Under the pieces are notes generated by a model. That model saw only the letters and a program-made list of their open reading frames with translations, made no database searches and was not told the origin of the DNA. The position numbers and the translations under genes are program-made. From an uncultured Clostridia bacterium (lineage in GTDB: Bacteria > Bacillota > Clostridia > UBA1381), in contig CAKSQL010000005.1 in the NCBI GenBank assembly GCA_934486735.1, forward strand, positions 1 to 64,000: DNA of 64,000 nucleotides. Reading direction: 5' to 3'. Shown here one piece after another: positions 23,008-32,664 of the stretch (the stretch's first letter is position 1; every line of letters starts with the position of its first letter).

Positions 23008-24375
23008 ATGGGAAAAGTTTTATCGGAGAATTTTTTCGGTACGGAGCGGATCGGAAAAATTCTTTTTAAAATTGCGCCGCCGGTTATGCTCGCGCAGCTT
23101 ATCCAAGCGTTTTACAACATAGCGGACAGCTTTTTTGTCGGGAAATATTCAGCCGATGCGCTCACCGCCGTCAGCGTTATATTTCCGCTTCAGCTGATAA
23201 TAATCGCGCTTGCTGTCGGAACGGGCGTGGGCGTGAATACATATATGGCGCGCAAGTACGCCGAAAACGACTCTGCCGCCGCAAATTACACAGCCGGGAC
23301 GGGCATGCTCCTTGCGATACTGTCGTGGGCAGCATTTGCGGTTATCTCGGCTCTTCTCATGACCCCATATGTAAAGACCTCGGCAAGCGAGCCGGAGGCG
23401 ATCCGCCAGGCGGTTATATACGGAAATATCGTATGCATAGGCAGCATCGGCACATTTTTGGAAGGCTGCTGGACAAAGGTTCACCAGGCGCGCGGAGGGA
23501 TGCTGCGCCCCATGCTCGCGCAAATCGCAGGCGCGGTTGTGAACGTTGTTTTCGATCCGCTTTTAATCTTCGGAATAGGTCCGTTTCCCGAACTCGGAAT
23601 CGCGGGCGCGGCATACGCAACGGTGTTCGGTCAGTGCATATCGGCGGTTATAACCTTTCCCGGAGCCTTTTGCGCGCCGCCGAAGCTGTCACAAATCCGA
23701 AAATATATCTGCAATATATATTTCTACGGCTATTCGTCGATTTTTATGCAGTCTTTGTACACCGTCTACATTGCGGGACTGAATATAATTCTCGCAGGCT
23801 TTTCCGATGCCGCCGTAACGGTTTTGGGACTTTACTACAAAATGCAAAGCTTTTTCTTTATTCCGATAAACGGGCTTGAAACCTGCATTATACCGGTCTT
23901 AAGCTTTAATTACACGCGCGGCTGCTACAGCCGATGCCGCGAAACAATGAAGTATTCTTTCTTGATTGCGCTCGCATTTATGGCTTTGGGGACGCTTTGC
24001 TTTGTCTTTATCCCCGTTCCGATGATCAGGCTCTTTTCATCGTCCGCGCAGGTTATCGAAATAGGGAAAATCGCATTTCCGATAATCGGAGCAAGCTTTA
24101 TGCCGGCTGTCTTTTCGCTTATTATGCCGGTGTTTTTCCAGGCAATCGGCAATGGGCTTGTCAGCTCGCTCTTGTCGCTTGTACGCCAGGTTGTGTGCCT
24201 TTTGCCGATATTTTGGCTGCTGTCCAAAATCGGACTTAACTACACCTGGATGTCCTTTCCGATATCCGAAACTCTCACCGATATAGCATGTCTTACGCTT
24301 TATTTCAGAGAAATACGAAAGTGGAAAAAAATCCGCAGTTCTGATATTCCCGAAAAAGAACCATGCAGGAATTAA
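23008..24375 (+). CDS. MATE family efflux transporter
   Basis: Multidrug and toxic compound extrusion transporter, an integral membrane antiporter of about 455 residues in two six-helix halves. It begins MGKVLSENFFGTERIGKILFKIAPPVMLAQLIQAFYNIADSFFVG, where the N-terminal PxMLAQ and YNxxDxxFVG motifs are those of the DinF/NorM-like Firmicutes branch. The second half mirrors it with IYFYGYSSIFMQSLYTVYIAGLNIIL. AGGGATAGGAAA precedes the chosen ATG. The gene stands alone between a divergent promoter and a strong hairpin terminator. The substrate cannot be inferred. Confidence 0.9.
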   Translation: MGKVLSENFFGTERIGKILFKIAPPVMLAQLIQAFYNIADSFFVGKYSADALTAVSVIFPLQLIIIALAVGTGVGVNTYMARKYAENDSAAANYTAGTGMLLAILSWAAFAVISALLMTPYVKTSASEPEAIRQAVIYGNIVCIGSIGTFLEGCWTKVHQARGGMLRPMLAQIAGAVVNVVFDPLLIFGIGPFPELGIAGAAYATVFGQCISAVITFPGAFCAPPKLSQIRKYICNIYFYGYSSIFMQSLYTVYIAGLNIILAGFSDAAVTVLGLYYKMQSFFFIPINGLETCIIPVLSFNYTRGCYSRCRETMKYSFLIALAFMALGTLCFVFIPVPMIRLFSSSAQVIEIGKIAFPIIGASFMPAVFSLIMPVFFQAIGNGLVSSLLSLVRQVVCLLPIFWLLSKIGLNYTWMSFPISETLTDIACLTLYFREIRKWKKIRSSDIPEKEPCRN

Positions 24376-24377
24376 AA

Positions 24378-24427
24378 ATACAAATACACCGCCCGGAGCG
24401 CATTTGCTCCGGGCGGTGTATTTGTAT
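24378..24427. terminator. Very strong bidirectional hairpin
   Basis: A perfect 22-bp inverted repeat (ATACAAATACACCGCCCGGAGC and its complement) with a 6-nt loop lies between the convergent MATE gene and the ACT-MBL gene. It is GC-rich at the tip with AT-rich bases at the foot and should terminate transcription from both sides. Confidence 0.85.
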
Positions 24428-24494
24428 ATGGTACAAAACAGATTAAAAATCTGCTTTTTAAATTCATCTTATCATCAAAATGTTCTGTATTTTT

Positions 24495-25934
24495 TTAATC
24501 GGTCGGCTTTACGGTGTACACCTTTCTGCCGCCATGACCGCCGAAAATCTGCCATGTTCCCGCGCCGAGACGTGCAAAAATCGCCTTCCTCTCACGCGCG
24601 CACAACTCCGGGTCGGTATCGACCGACGTCATCAGAATCGGCGCGTATCGGTTATACTCTGCCTGCCCGGCAAGCATATTCTTCATATTAATAAATATAT
24701 CTCCGCTGAAAACAACCCTGTTTTCGTAATCGATCAGAACCGATTCGCCCGGCAGATGTCCGCCGCCGCCCCGGTACAGTTCAAAGTGCAGCTCACCAAA
24801 ATCGAAGCTGCCCGTCCGCACCAATGCGCCGTCGCCGCTCCGCTCGCCTCCGACAATTTTTATCTTCTCCGGCTCAACCGGCTTATACGATGTCAAAATT
24901 TTGCATATCTGAATATACGGCTTGTGCAGGGGGTTCTGCTCTCGGTAGCCGTTCCCGTTTTCATGCTCGAGCCTTAAGCACTCGGCTGTGTCCGCACCTG
25001 CGTAAACTGTGTCAAACTCGGGCAGCAGTCCGCAATGGTCAACATCGGCATGGGTCACAAACACCTGCTTTTTTGTATTGTCAAAATCCGGGATAATCTC
25101 TCGGAATATCTTCATCATTTCATCCCGGCAATAGGCATAGCCGGTATCGACAAAAAGGCACTCGCCGCCGCTTCTTATTATCGCCGTATTACTTCCGCAC
25201 TGCGGCTCGATTAAGACAATATCGGTCTTTTGCGTGACACGATACACCGATATGCGCGGCACATAGTCCGCTCCGCGCGCCTTTGAAAGCAGTTCGCAGA
25301 ATCTGCTTATACTGTCAAAGGTGCGATAGGGCGACACACCCGATTCGTCCAGCTGCTGCATTGCGAGATTGGTATTTACCAAAAGCGCCTCCCTCGAATC
25401 CTGCGATATCTGCATGAGCGACGAAAGCTCATCGACAAAATGCCGATAAAAAAGACTGTTGTCATAAATTTTGTCCGCGTGGTTGTAGTCGATGACGCGA
25501 ACCTCGCAAAGCGTTCTTGCCTCGTTTAAAAAATCGTTGATTTTCTCCGCACCCTCGGCAACGATTCCCATTTTGAAGTATTGATATTCCGAACCGTCCT
25601 CCTGCGAACTGATATACGAAATGTTAAAGCTGTATTTGCTTATCAGCTCCAAAATTCCGACAACGCCGCCGGGGACATCCTTTAGCTTAAACTCGGTCAG
25701 AATTATGCTCCTGACGTCCTCGTCGCATTGCAGATACCCGATTTTTTCAAGCTTTTCCGAAACCGTTTTAAGTTTTTGGGCCGTACCCTCCGCATCGATA
25801 AAAAGCATATGCGAATCCACCGCCTTGTTGTAGCTTACGCGCGTGATGTTCACACCGTTCGCTGCGAAACAGCGGCTCGCCTTTAAAAATGCGCCGATAT
25901 GGTTCGGCATGACAGTAACAAATGTCTTTTTCAT
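24495..25934 (-). CDS. ACT-ACT-metallo-beta-lactamase fusion protein
   Basis: 479-residue protein joining two ACT-like ligand-binding domains to a metallo-beta-lactamase-fold hydrolase. From the ATG at 25934 (MKKTFVTVMPNHIGAF) the first ACT domain covers about 1-80 and the second about 82-150 (KLKDVPGGVVGILELISKYSFNISYI). A helical linker runs to about 225. The MBL domain then shows FVDTGYAY, the metal motif THADVDHCG (295-300), HLPGESV, VVFSGDIF and FGGHGGR. ACT domains normally sense amino acids, so allosteric control of the hydrolase is inferred. The substrate is unknown. The promoter at 26179-26207 lies upstream of the adjacent remnant. Confidence 0.85.
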   Translation of the reverse strand: MKKTFVTVMPNHIGAFLKASRCFAANGVNITRVSYNKAVDSHMLFIDAEGTAQKLKTVSEKLEKIGYLQCDEDVRSIILTEFKLKDVPGGVVGILELISKYSFNISYISSQEDGSEYQYFKMGIVAEGAEKINDFLNEARTLCEVRVIDYNHADKIYDNSLFYRHFVDELSSLMQISQDSREALLVNTNLAMQQLDESGVSPYRTFDSISRFCELLSKARGADYVPRISVYRVTQKTDIVLIEPQCGSNTAIIRSGGECLFVDTGYAYCRDEMMKIFREIIPDFDNTKKQVFVTHADVDHCGLLPEFDTVYAGADTAECLRLEHENGNGYREQNPLHKPYIQICKILTSYKPVEPEKIKIVGGERSGDGALVRTGSFDFGELHFELYRGGGGHLPGESVLIDYENRVVFSGDIFINMKNMLAGQAEYNRYAPILMTSVDTDPELCARERKAIFARLGAGTWQIFGGHGGRKVYTVKPTD

Positions 25935-25977
25935 CAGAAATCCCCAATCTTTTAATTTCAAAATTCCGTCTAAATTC

Positions 25978-26140
25978 CTATGATTCATTAACCGGCTTGC
26001 CGGTCATATGCTCGGGCGAAAGCTCCGGGCAGCGCACATTTTGGCAAACTTCCTCAATTCCCCCTCGGCTCTTTTTTCAATATCTCAACACATTCTTCGT
26101 CCGAAAGCTGCTGCTTTTTTCTTCTCATTTCTCTGAACAT
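25978..26140 (-). pseudogene. Remnant of a pyridoxamine 5'-phosphate oxidase-like flavoprotein gene
   Basis: From an ATG at 26140 the frame reads MFREMRRKKQQLSDEECVEIL and stops after 28 codons. That opening is typical of small FMN-binding pyridoxamine-phosphate-oxidase-family proteins of Clostridia. The next frame, running to a stop at 25978, ends ELSPEHMTGKPVNES, which resembles the C-terminal EHMTGKEA motif of the same family. The core of about 100 residues between the two ends is missing and the frame has shifted at the junction. An intact-looking promoter and AAGG site remain upstream. The family assignment rests on these two end motifs only. Confidence 0.6.
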
Positions 26141-26178
26141 TCCAAAACCTTATCATTTCGATCCCTTTTCCTCCCTAT

Positions 26179-26207
26179 ATTATACCACACACCAAAAAAG
26201 AAAGCAA
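26179..26207 (-). promoter_or_regulatory. Sigma-A promoter upstream of the remnant and ACT-MBL gene
   Basis: Minus-strand -35 TTGCTT (26202-26207), a 17-bp spacer and -10 TATAAT (26179-26184). It precedes the flavoprotein remnant by about 40 bp and may now serve the ACT-MBL gene at 25934. It overlaps the terminator of the secreted-protein operon. Confidence 0.6.
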
Positions 26208-26233
26208 TCGTTTCCGACCGCTTTCTCTTTTTT
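26194..26233 (-). terminator. Terminator of the carbohydrate locus
   Basis: On the minus strand AAAAAAGAGAAAGC pairs with GCTTTCTTTTTT around a 14-nt loop, 10 bp after the stop codon of the 1,218-residue secreted hydrolase. Confidence 0.7.
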
Positions 26234-26242
26234 GCACAAAGC

Positions 26243-29200
26243 TTATTTTTTCATATTGACCGGTACGAACCAACCGCCCCAGCCGAACGTTTTATCTCTG
26301 TCGCCGTCATAGTCTCTTATCGAGAATGTAAGGTTACATTCCTTGTTATTTTCCATTACCTCGGGACTTATAATTTCAGTCCAGGGCAGGCGAACCTCGT
26401 AAACCGTAACATTATCCTTGCGCACAATCTCCGCCTTAACGCCATCCTCGCTTTGAGGAATAACTCCGCCGACAACGATATCGAACATCTGCGACCAGTT
26501 GCGGTAAACAACCGCTTTTCTGTCCGCATCCGTGTAATTTTCGTTATCGAAGAAATCGCTCAGTGCAATATCGATTCTGGTATCGTGTCTTTGCGTTGTG
26601 GTCGGCTTCAATTCGATGAACAGATGGTCCTCATAATAGAATCTTACCGGGTCCTGCTTTTGGAAATGTACGTCGTCATAAACTATCGCCGCCGCATAGA
26701 GATACTTTTCATCCCACTGTGCGTAGATTGTTCCCGAAAAATCCTCTTTGCCTCCGTAATCGGCATCTGCGCCGAAGGTCTCTCTTTCGGCCACACCGGC
26801 AGTAACAACACCCTGAGAGCCGTAGGAAACCTGGCTCTTGTCAAAGCTTGTCATCTTGTAGTCTTTCCACTCGTCCTCGTTGATAACTCCGTCAATCACC
26901 GGAGCCGCACCCCTGACCTTGTTTATCGGCATAATCGCGGTTTTTGAGCGGCTCTTATATCCGTACGACCTCGGCGCGTCACCGAGTGCGAACGAAACCT
27001 CCTCACCGTCATCGAGCACCAACCGTCCGCTGTAGAGCTGATATCCATGTCCGAATTTTGGCGGAATGTTGAACGAAAATTCTTTTTCTTCCCCTGCCGC
27101 GATTTGCGGAACGGTTATATCGTCCACGCCCATATTCTCGGGAGTGTCCATAACAAGCTTTCCGGAAATCGGCTTATCCGGATTGTTGTTGCGAACCTTG
27201 ATTACCGCTTTCCAATAGGTCAGATTTGTTTCGTCATACGGCTCGGCTATCATTGAAACGTCTGCCTCGGGATAGACATACTCAACAGGCAGCGCCAAAG
27301 CTGCGATTGTCTTTCCGTCCTTTTTAACCTCGGCATTGACAAAATCGCGGTAGAGCTGTGTTCCGAAATCGTGCCTGCGCTCGGTATATGCAACATCGGC
27401 GGTATTTCCGTAGCCGGTCTTGTCAAAATGAATCTCCGGCATTTCGTTCACAGTCACGCCGATTGTCGTATTGTTCCCGTTCTGCTCCTTTTTAAGGCTG
27501 ACATTCGAATTTCCGACGGCGCTCACTGCCGCGCCCTCCGGGATTGTCAGTCCAAAGCTGCTGCTTGAATTTTTGGTAAGTTCCATCATGGTTTTATCGA
27601 GCGTAACCACCGGCTCACATTCCTCAAAGGAATCGCCCTCATAAAGGAAATAGGTCGGCTCATCGGTCAGCAGGAATGTGAAGCGCCCGTCATCCGACGA
27701 AAGCTCGGTCGGATTTCCGTACATATCATACATCGTTCCGCCGTTTGCACCCAGATTCAGCGAAAGCATATTCTGACTGCGGTCTGCGTACATCATCAAA
27801 ACGTGCTTTCCGTCGGTTCTTTTATATCGGTACGCATAAGTCGTACCATTTTTGATATCGCTTTCATATTCCGCATTCTCTGTCATTGCGATATAGTTCG
27901 CTACAGCAAGATATGCCGCTTTTGCTCCGTTTGCATCGTCCACATACGGTCCGTGCAGGATTCCGAAATAGCTTTCTATATCGCCCGGATTTGTTTCTAT
28001 CGTCTGGAGCTGATAGAAGAACATTTTATCAAAGTATTTCTTTGTAGCCAGTATCGGGAAATGGCGGACAAGATTCACCGCGTGCTGCTGCTCGGTTGAA
28101 TATGACGCATGGCTCGCGGTGTTTCCCTCGGTAATCCACATCGGCATATCGCCGCAGCCTGCGCGCTCCATACCGTCGCGCACCTCTTGGCAATAGTCCT
28201 CAAACTTCTTTGTCTCGGGCGTGCCTGCCTCCTGGTAAAGGTGAATTGCCAACGCATCGCAGGATTTTCCGCCCGGAGTCTTTAAGTATCTGTACACCCA
28301 GTCCGCGGCACTTCTTGAAAGACCGTTCGACAAGACTGTACAATCCGGATTTCCCTTTTTAAGACCGCGGTATGCAGCCTGGCTGACCTTTGCGTAATCC
28401 TCCGGTGATAAATCCTGGATTCGGCTGAAGTTTATCTCATTTCCCAGCTCAAAGGTATCAATTTCACCCTTGTATCCGCTTGCCACCTTTTCGCTCCAGG
28501 TCTCAATCAGCTGCAATGCCTCGGGAGACGCCGCCGCCTCCTTGACAGTCATGCTCTTGCCGCCGAGCGCATCGTCTATTCCCAGATAATAAATAAGGTT
28601 ATTTTTAATGCCGAGTTTGGTATTCATTCTGAAAAATTCCGGGGTTTTTCCCTCCGCTTCGGCTTTGTGTATATCTCCGCTCTTGGCTCTGCTGCCCACG
28701 CTGCCGCCGTCGGTTCGGGTGTAGCCGATACCTGCGACATCGAACGCGTGCACAACATCGTCCCATGTTGTATGGCGTCCCGGGTGGGTACATGCGCCTA
28801 TGTCATAGTTTTTGTAGCCGTAGGTCGGCGTGTTGACATAGCTGAACTCACGCTTTATCGCCGACGGGAGGATTTTCTCATCGGTCGGTGTCGCGCTGAC
28901 ATTAAGAGTGTATATATCGAATTTTTTCACCTTCGGGTGCAGCTCCTCTATAGTTGAAGTCGTTCCGTCAAGCGTAACCGCCTTTGTGTCCTTTCTCCAT
29001 ACCTCGTCACCGCGCCAATTTTTCACAACATAGGAAATGTCATATTCAACCGTCTGTTCAAGCAGATTTTTCTGCTCAACGCTCAGAACAACCTCGTCGT
29101 TCTTTGTGAAGATATTTCCCGAATAGGGCGATGAAATATTCAAGTCGATTGCACTTCCGAACTCGTCCGGATACACAATTCCCATGCCCTTTAATTCCTC

Positions 29201-29899
29201 GCCCAGTGCAGGCGAGAACTTATACAATGCCAGGTTGTCAAGGCTTGTGATCTGTGTTGCGGCAGACTGCACCATGAAGCATATTCCGTACATCTCTCGG
29301 CTTATCGAAATACGGCTGCAAAAATTATTGTTTATATATAGGTACATAAGCCGCTTATCCAAATCCATGTACATGGCAGCGTTTGCCCATTCTCCGGCTG
29401 TGTATGCCTGTGCACCGACTATCGACCAGTTGGAGTTATATCCCGCTTTGTTTTTGTACAAGCCGAAGCTGTGCTGAAAATTCGAGGTATTGTTGATATA
29501 GTCGCCCTTGCCGGTGATATCCTGTCTCAGATAGAACCAGTCTCCGATTTCCGAACGTTTAAAATCGAAGGTCAGAAGATATTTTCCGCCCTTAATCGGA
29601 TTTTCAAACGTCTTTGTGATTCGTCCGTTTCCGCTCACGCTGAAATATCTGCCATGCGCGCCGTCCTCCTCCTCGGCTATTACGCTCAGAGCCGAGGTTA
29701 TATTGCTGAATCCATGACTGTTCCGCTCGTAGTTTGTGAGTCCGTCAAAGTTCATCAAAAATTCCGGAGTCACCGAGGTGATTTTATCGGCATAACATTC
29801 GCCTGCCGGATTTTGTTCTGTCTCCTGTGCCATTATCGGAGTAACCGCTCCGACAAGCAGGGCGAGCGTAAGAAAAATACTGAAAATTCTTTTTCTCAT
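26243..29899 (-). CDS. Secreted multidomain glycoside hydrolase (clan GH-A-like) with C-terminal CBM9-like domain
   Basis: 1,218-residue exported protein. The ATG at 29899 (MRKRIFSIFLTLALLVGAVTPIMAQ) gives a good signal peptide with GGGGG upstream. Domains in order: laminin-G/concanavalin-like sandwich (about 45-230), Ig-like region (about 245-355), TIM-barrel hydrolase (about 358-700), beta-rich domains (about 740-980) and a CBM9-like sandwich (about 985-1218, APVIDGVINEDEW to the end). The barrel has the clan GH-A pair: acid/base in ELGNE (E488) and nucleophile in WITEGN (E591). A GACTH motif at its start is shared with the hydrolase at 34621. Polysaccharide cleavage outside the cell is likely; the substrate is unknown. 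It starts 12 bp after the SLH gene. Confidence 0.8.
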   Translation of the reverse strand: MRKRIFSIFLTLALLVGAVTPIMAQETEQNPAGECYADKITSVTPEFLMNFDGLTNYERNSHGFSNITSALSVIAEEEDGAHGRYFSVSGNGRITKTFENPIKGGKYLLTFDFKRSEIGDWFYLRQDITGKGDYINNTSNFQHSFGLYKNKAGYNSNWSIVGAQAYTAGEWANAAMYMDLDKRLMYLYINNNFCSRISISREMYGICFMVQSAATQITSLDNLALYKFSPALGEELKGMGIVYPDEFGSAIDLNISSPYSGNIFTKNDEVVLSVEQKNLLEQTVEYDISYVVKNWRGDEVWRKDTKAVTLDGTTSTIEELHPKVKKFDIYTLNVSATPTDEKILPSAIKREFSYVNTPTYGYKNYDIGACTHPGRHTTWDDVVHAFDVAGIGYTRTDGGSVGSRAKSGDIHKAEAEGKTPEFFRMNTKLGIKNNLIYYLGIDDALGGKSMTVKEAAASPEALQLIETWSEKVASGYKGEIDTFELGNEINFSRIQDLSPEDYAKVSQAAYRGLKKGNPDCTVLSNGLSRSAADWVYRYLKTPGGKSCDALAIHLYQEAGTPETKKFEDYCQEVRDGMERAGCGDMPMWITEGNTASHASYSTEQQHAVNLVRHFPILATKKYFDKMFFYQLQTIETNPGDIESYFGILHGPYVDDANGAKAAYLAVANYIAMTENAEYESDIKNGTTYAYRYKRTDGKHVLMMYADRSQNMLSLNLGANGGTMYDMYGNPTELSSDDGRFTFLLTDEPTYFLYEGDSFEECEPVVTLDKTMMELTKNSSSSFGLTIPEGAAVSAVGNSNVSLKKEQNGNNTTIGVTVNEMPEIHFDKTGYGNTADVAYTERRHDFGTQLYRDFVNAEVKKDGKTIAALALPVEYVYPEADVSMIAEPYDETNLTYWKAVIKVRNNNPDKPISGKLVMDTPENMGVDDITVPQIAAGEEKEFSFNIPPKFGHGYQLYSGRLVLDDGEEVSFALGDAPRSYGYKSRSKTAIMPINKVRGAAPVIDGVINEDEWKDYKMTSFDKSQVSYGSQGVVTAGVAERETFGADADYGGKEDFSGTIYAQWDEKYLYAAAIVYDDVHFQKQDPVRFYYEDHLFIELKPTTTQRHDTRIDIALSDFFDNENYTDADRKAVVYRNWSQMFDIVVGGVIPQSEDGVKAEIVRKDNVTVYEVRLPWTEIISPEVMENNKECNLTFSIRDYDGDRDKTFGWGGWFVPVNMKK

Positions 29900-29910
29900 A
29901 CAAGTCCCCC

Positions 29911-32628
29911 CTATCGATAGATTACGCCGCCGTAGAATATTCCGAGCCATGTGAATACAAGATAATCACGTGCTTTTTCGTATCCGTCCGCATCTGCCGG
30001 GATGATATCGTCAAATGTTCCTCTTGTAATCTTTATCTTGCCGCCCTTATCCTCGGCAATGTAGACAATTCCGCCCGACTTCACCGCGCTGTAGCTTGCT
30101 CTCCAGGTGCTGTTCGGCGCATAGTCCGCCTTCGAAAGCGGCGTGAACGAAACGCTCATCATTTCGCTGTCGGTATACTTCACAAACGCATGCGCAACCG
30201 AAACCCGCTCGCCGTAGGTGTGTTCTGCGCCTTTGAGCCAGCCGTAGGTCGGAGTTGACGACTTCTTCTCCTCGGAATAATCATATACAATCAAAATCTT
30301 TGTTGTGAGATCGTTCGCGCCGTAGATATAACGAATCACGTCGCCTGCCTCAACCTGTGCAGGAACAAGATTTCCGTCCTTGTCATACTTTTGGCACTCA
30401 AAGCCGCTTTCCTCCTTGGAAGTAAGAGTTATCTTTCTGCCGTTGTTGAACTCATGAGCGTCAACGTACCACTTGATTTCCTCATTCTTATCAATCGCCT
30501 GGTACACCTTTTCGACAATCGCCGAGTTCCTCGAGTATGAGCCTGTGCTCATTCCGTAGACAACCAACACATCCTCCGAACCCATGGATTTGTCTATTCT
30601 GAACGCTTCGATATCGTAATTATTATCTCCGAAATAGCTGCCCGAAACAAGCATAAAGTCGTCCGCGTCCGCACCGGTAAGCTCGTCATGCTTCGGCACT
30701 ACAAATATTTTCGCCTTGCCGCTTCTGACAAAATTTCCGCCGAAATTGTGCGAGTTCCAGTAATAGTAGCGCGACGCCCTGTCGTACGTTCTGTGCAGAT
30801 TCAGCTTGCCCTCGGCATTGTCGTCCGAGTACTCGGTATCGACCGACTTAATCTCGCCGTCCGAATTTGTTCTGAATCTCAAAATCTGTCCGTTCACCGA
30901 ATCCTCGCCGGTTGTGAGCGTCTTTTGATATTTCTTTACCTTGTCAATCGCATTCAAAACCTCGCTTGTATGCTCGCACTTTACTCCGTCGATTGTAACG
31001 CGGTCGGAAAGCAGGTAGTTTCTCACCAGTCCGCCGTCGTCGTATAAGCGGAAGCCAATGCGGTCGTCGTCCTCCTCGGGATGGTAAGTTCTGATTAAAT
31101 ATCCGAACTGCCACGAGCCGCTCACTGCTTTGAAGTCGATATATGCGATTCTGCCTGCCGCGTCAATCCAGTATGTAACACTGCTGCCTATTTCCGGCTT
31201 GTAAGCATTCACGCTCTTGTTTATGTCGAGGCATGCCTCGTAATACTCATTATCGATTTTATATTGATTCTTGTCCTGTTCGTTCTTACCCAAAACTATG
31301 TAGTGGTCGTAATCATCGTGTTCCATGCTGAAAATAATTCCGGTATTCTGATTGCGGCACACAACCGCCTTTACATAGTTTTTCGATTCGTAAACGCTGA
31401 CAACATCGCCCTTTTGCAGGTCGTCAAAGGACAGTTTTGTCCCGGTCGTGTCGCAGATGTAGACTATTCTGTCGTCCGGGTCAAGCTCGACCTTTTTATC
31501 CGGGACAAGCTCGTCATAGATAAGCAGGTCGTTTTTGGATATTCTCGATACCACGATATTGTCGTAGTCCCAGATGAAGAAAAAGTCGTAATCGCCGTTG
31601 CCGTCTGTGTCAACGCACCGGATTTTGCCCTTTTTCACATCGAACGCATTGACTATGTTGCGGCTCTCCATTGTGCCGTTCTTGATAACCTCCGCGCCGC
31701 TCGGAACCTTGATTTTCTTTTCCGCGTCGCCGTCTGTGTACCAAATTTCGCCGTCCGAGAACTCGACAAAATCATCTGTCGAAATCTCAAAAACCTTGCT
31801 CTTGTCCTTGCCCGATACGAGATAGAATATCTCGGGCGTTACATTGTCGTTCACCTGTTTGTAAAAAAACGAAATCGTTCTTCCGAGCTTGTCGGAAATG
31901 TCTATGTCCGAAAGATAATTGTCACCGTCAATCACAACTGTTTTCTCGTTCTTGTTGGCATCGCCGTACATCGATATGCCCGATGCCTCGGTCAAAAGAC
32001 CGGTATAACTGTAGATGTCGTAATAATAGGAAAGGATTGTGCGCCAGTCTCCGTCCTTGCTCTTTTCGTCGCAGAACGGCGCCTGAATCGTTTCATATAT
32101 AAGCTTCATCGCTTCTCTTTTTGTAAGCTTTTTGCTTGCGCTGCCGACATTTATTCCCAGGTAGTCCGCCGCTTTCATATATGAATTGGGGAACTCGCCG
32201 AGGGTCTCGGCATATTTTCCGTAGCCCAGGAGCATGACAACAAGCTTTGTCGCCTCTCCGACAGTGATTTTGTCCTTGGGACGGAAATTTTTCGTCTCGT
32301 CCTTTGAGATAATGTCCATCTCAAAAAGCTCGTTTATCGAGTCCGCCGCCCAATGGTCCATCGGCACATCGGTGAAATATCTCTTTGCCTTTTCGCTTTT
32401 CCACCTCACTACGATATTTGCCAGATACATGATAAATTCGGCGCGGGTAAGCTCGTCGTCCATTTCCTCCGACTTCGGCGCGGAGTCGATAATTTCAAGC
32501 TTTTGCAGCAAGCCGATCTGCTCGCTCTCTGTCGCGCGCAGAACCTTGCTTTCCGCAGCCGATGCCGGCATGCAAATCATTCCGATCAGCATCGCCGCCG
32601 TTAATATCACCGATAAAAATTTTCTCAT
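29911..32628 (-). CDS. SLH-domain surface protein, 905 residues
   Basis: Exported protein with N-terminal surface-layer homology repeats that bind secondary cell-wall polymers. Start at the ATG at 32628 (MRKFLSVILTAAMLIGMICMPASAA, signal peptide), with AAAGGA 12 bp upstream; the ATG at 32640 abuts that site. SLH-like repeats fill about 35-205 (AEFIMYLANIV, YFTDVPMDHWAADSINELFEMDIIS, FRPKDKITVGEATKLVVMLLG, LTKREAMKLIYETI). The remaining 700 residues are beta-rich, very polar and Asp/Lys/Tyr-heavy, with repeating short modules (VVSVYESKNYVKAVVCRNQ, IGSSVTYWIDAAGRIAYIDF) and no catalytic motif that I recognise. A structural or binding role in the locus is inferred. Confidence 0.82.
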   Translation of the reverse strand: MRKFLSVILTAAMLIGMICMPASAAESKVLRATESEQIGLLQKLEIIDSAPKSEEMDDELTRAEFIMYLANIVVRWKSEKAKRYFTDVPMDHWAADSINELFEMDIISKDETKNFRPKDKITVGEATKLVVMLLGYGKYAETLGEFPNSYMKAADYLGINVGSASKKLTKREAMKLIYETIQAPFCDEKSKDGDWRTILSYYYDIYSYTGLLTEASGISMYGDANKNEKTVVIDGDNYLSDIDISDKLGRTISFFYKQVNDNVTPEIFYLVSGKDKSKVFEISTDDFVEFSDGEIWYTDGDAEKKIKVPSGAEVIKNGTMESRNIVNAFDVKKGKIRCVDTDGNGDYDFFFIWDYDNIVVSRISKNDLLIYDELVPDKKVELDPDDRIVYICDTTGTKLSFDDLQKGDVVSVYESKNYVKAVVCRNQNTGIIFSMEHDDYDHYIVLGKNEQDKNQYKIDNEYYEACLDINKSVNAYKPEIGSSVTYWIDAAGRIAYIDFKAVSGSWQFGYLIRTYHPEEDDDRIGFRLYDDGGLVRNYLLSDRVTIDGVKCEHTSEVLNAIDKVKKYQKTLTTGEDSVNGQILRFRTNSDGEIKSVDTEYSDDNAEGKLNLHRTYDRASRYYYWNSHNFGGNFVRSGKAKIFVVPKHDELTGADADDFMLVSGSYFGDNNYDIEAFRIDKSMGSEDVLVVYGMSTGSYSRNSAIVEKVYQAIDKNEEIKWYVDAHEFNNGRKITLTSKEESGFECQKYDKDGNLVPAQVEAGDVIRYIYGANDLTTKILIVYDYSEEKKSSTPTYGWLKGAEHTYGERVSVAHAFVKYTDSEMMSVSFTPLSKADYAPNSTWRASYSAVKSGGIVYIAEDKGGKIKITRGTFDDIIPADADGYEKARDYLVFTWLGIFYGGVIYR

Positions 32629-32664
32629 TTTTATAACCATTCCTTTCTATGATGCAAAAAATTT

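Noticed and set aside
31264..32184. Plus-strand ORF of 306 codons
   Set aside because: Antisense to the 905-residue SLH protein, which has a signal peptide, ribosome binding site and SLH repeats. The ORF product is low-complexity hydrophobic with no domain.
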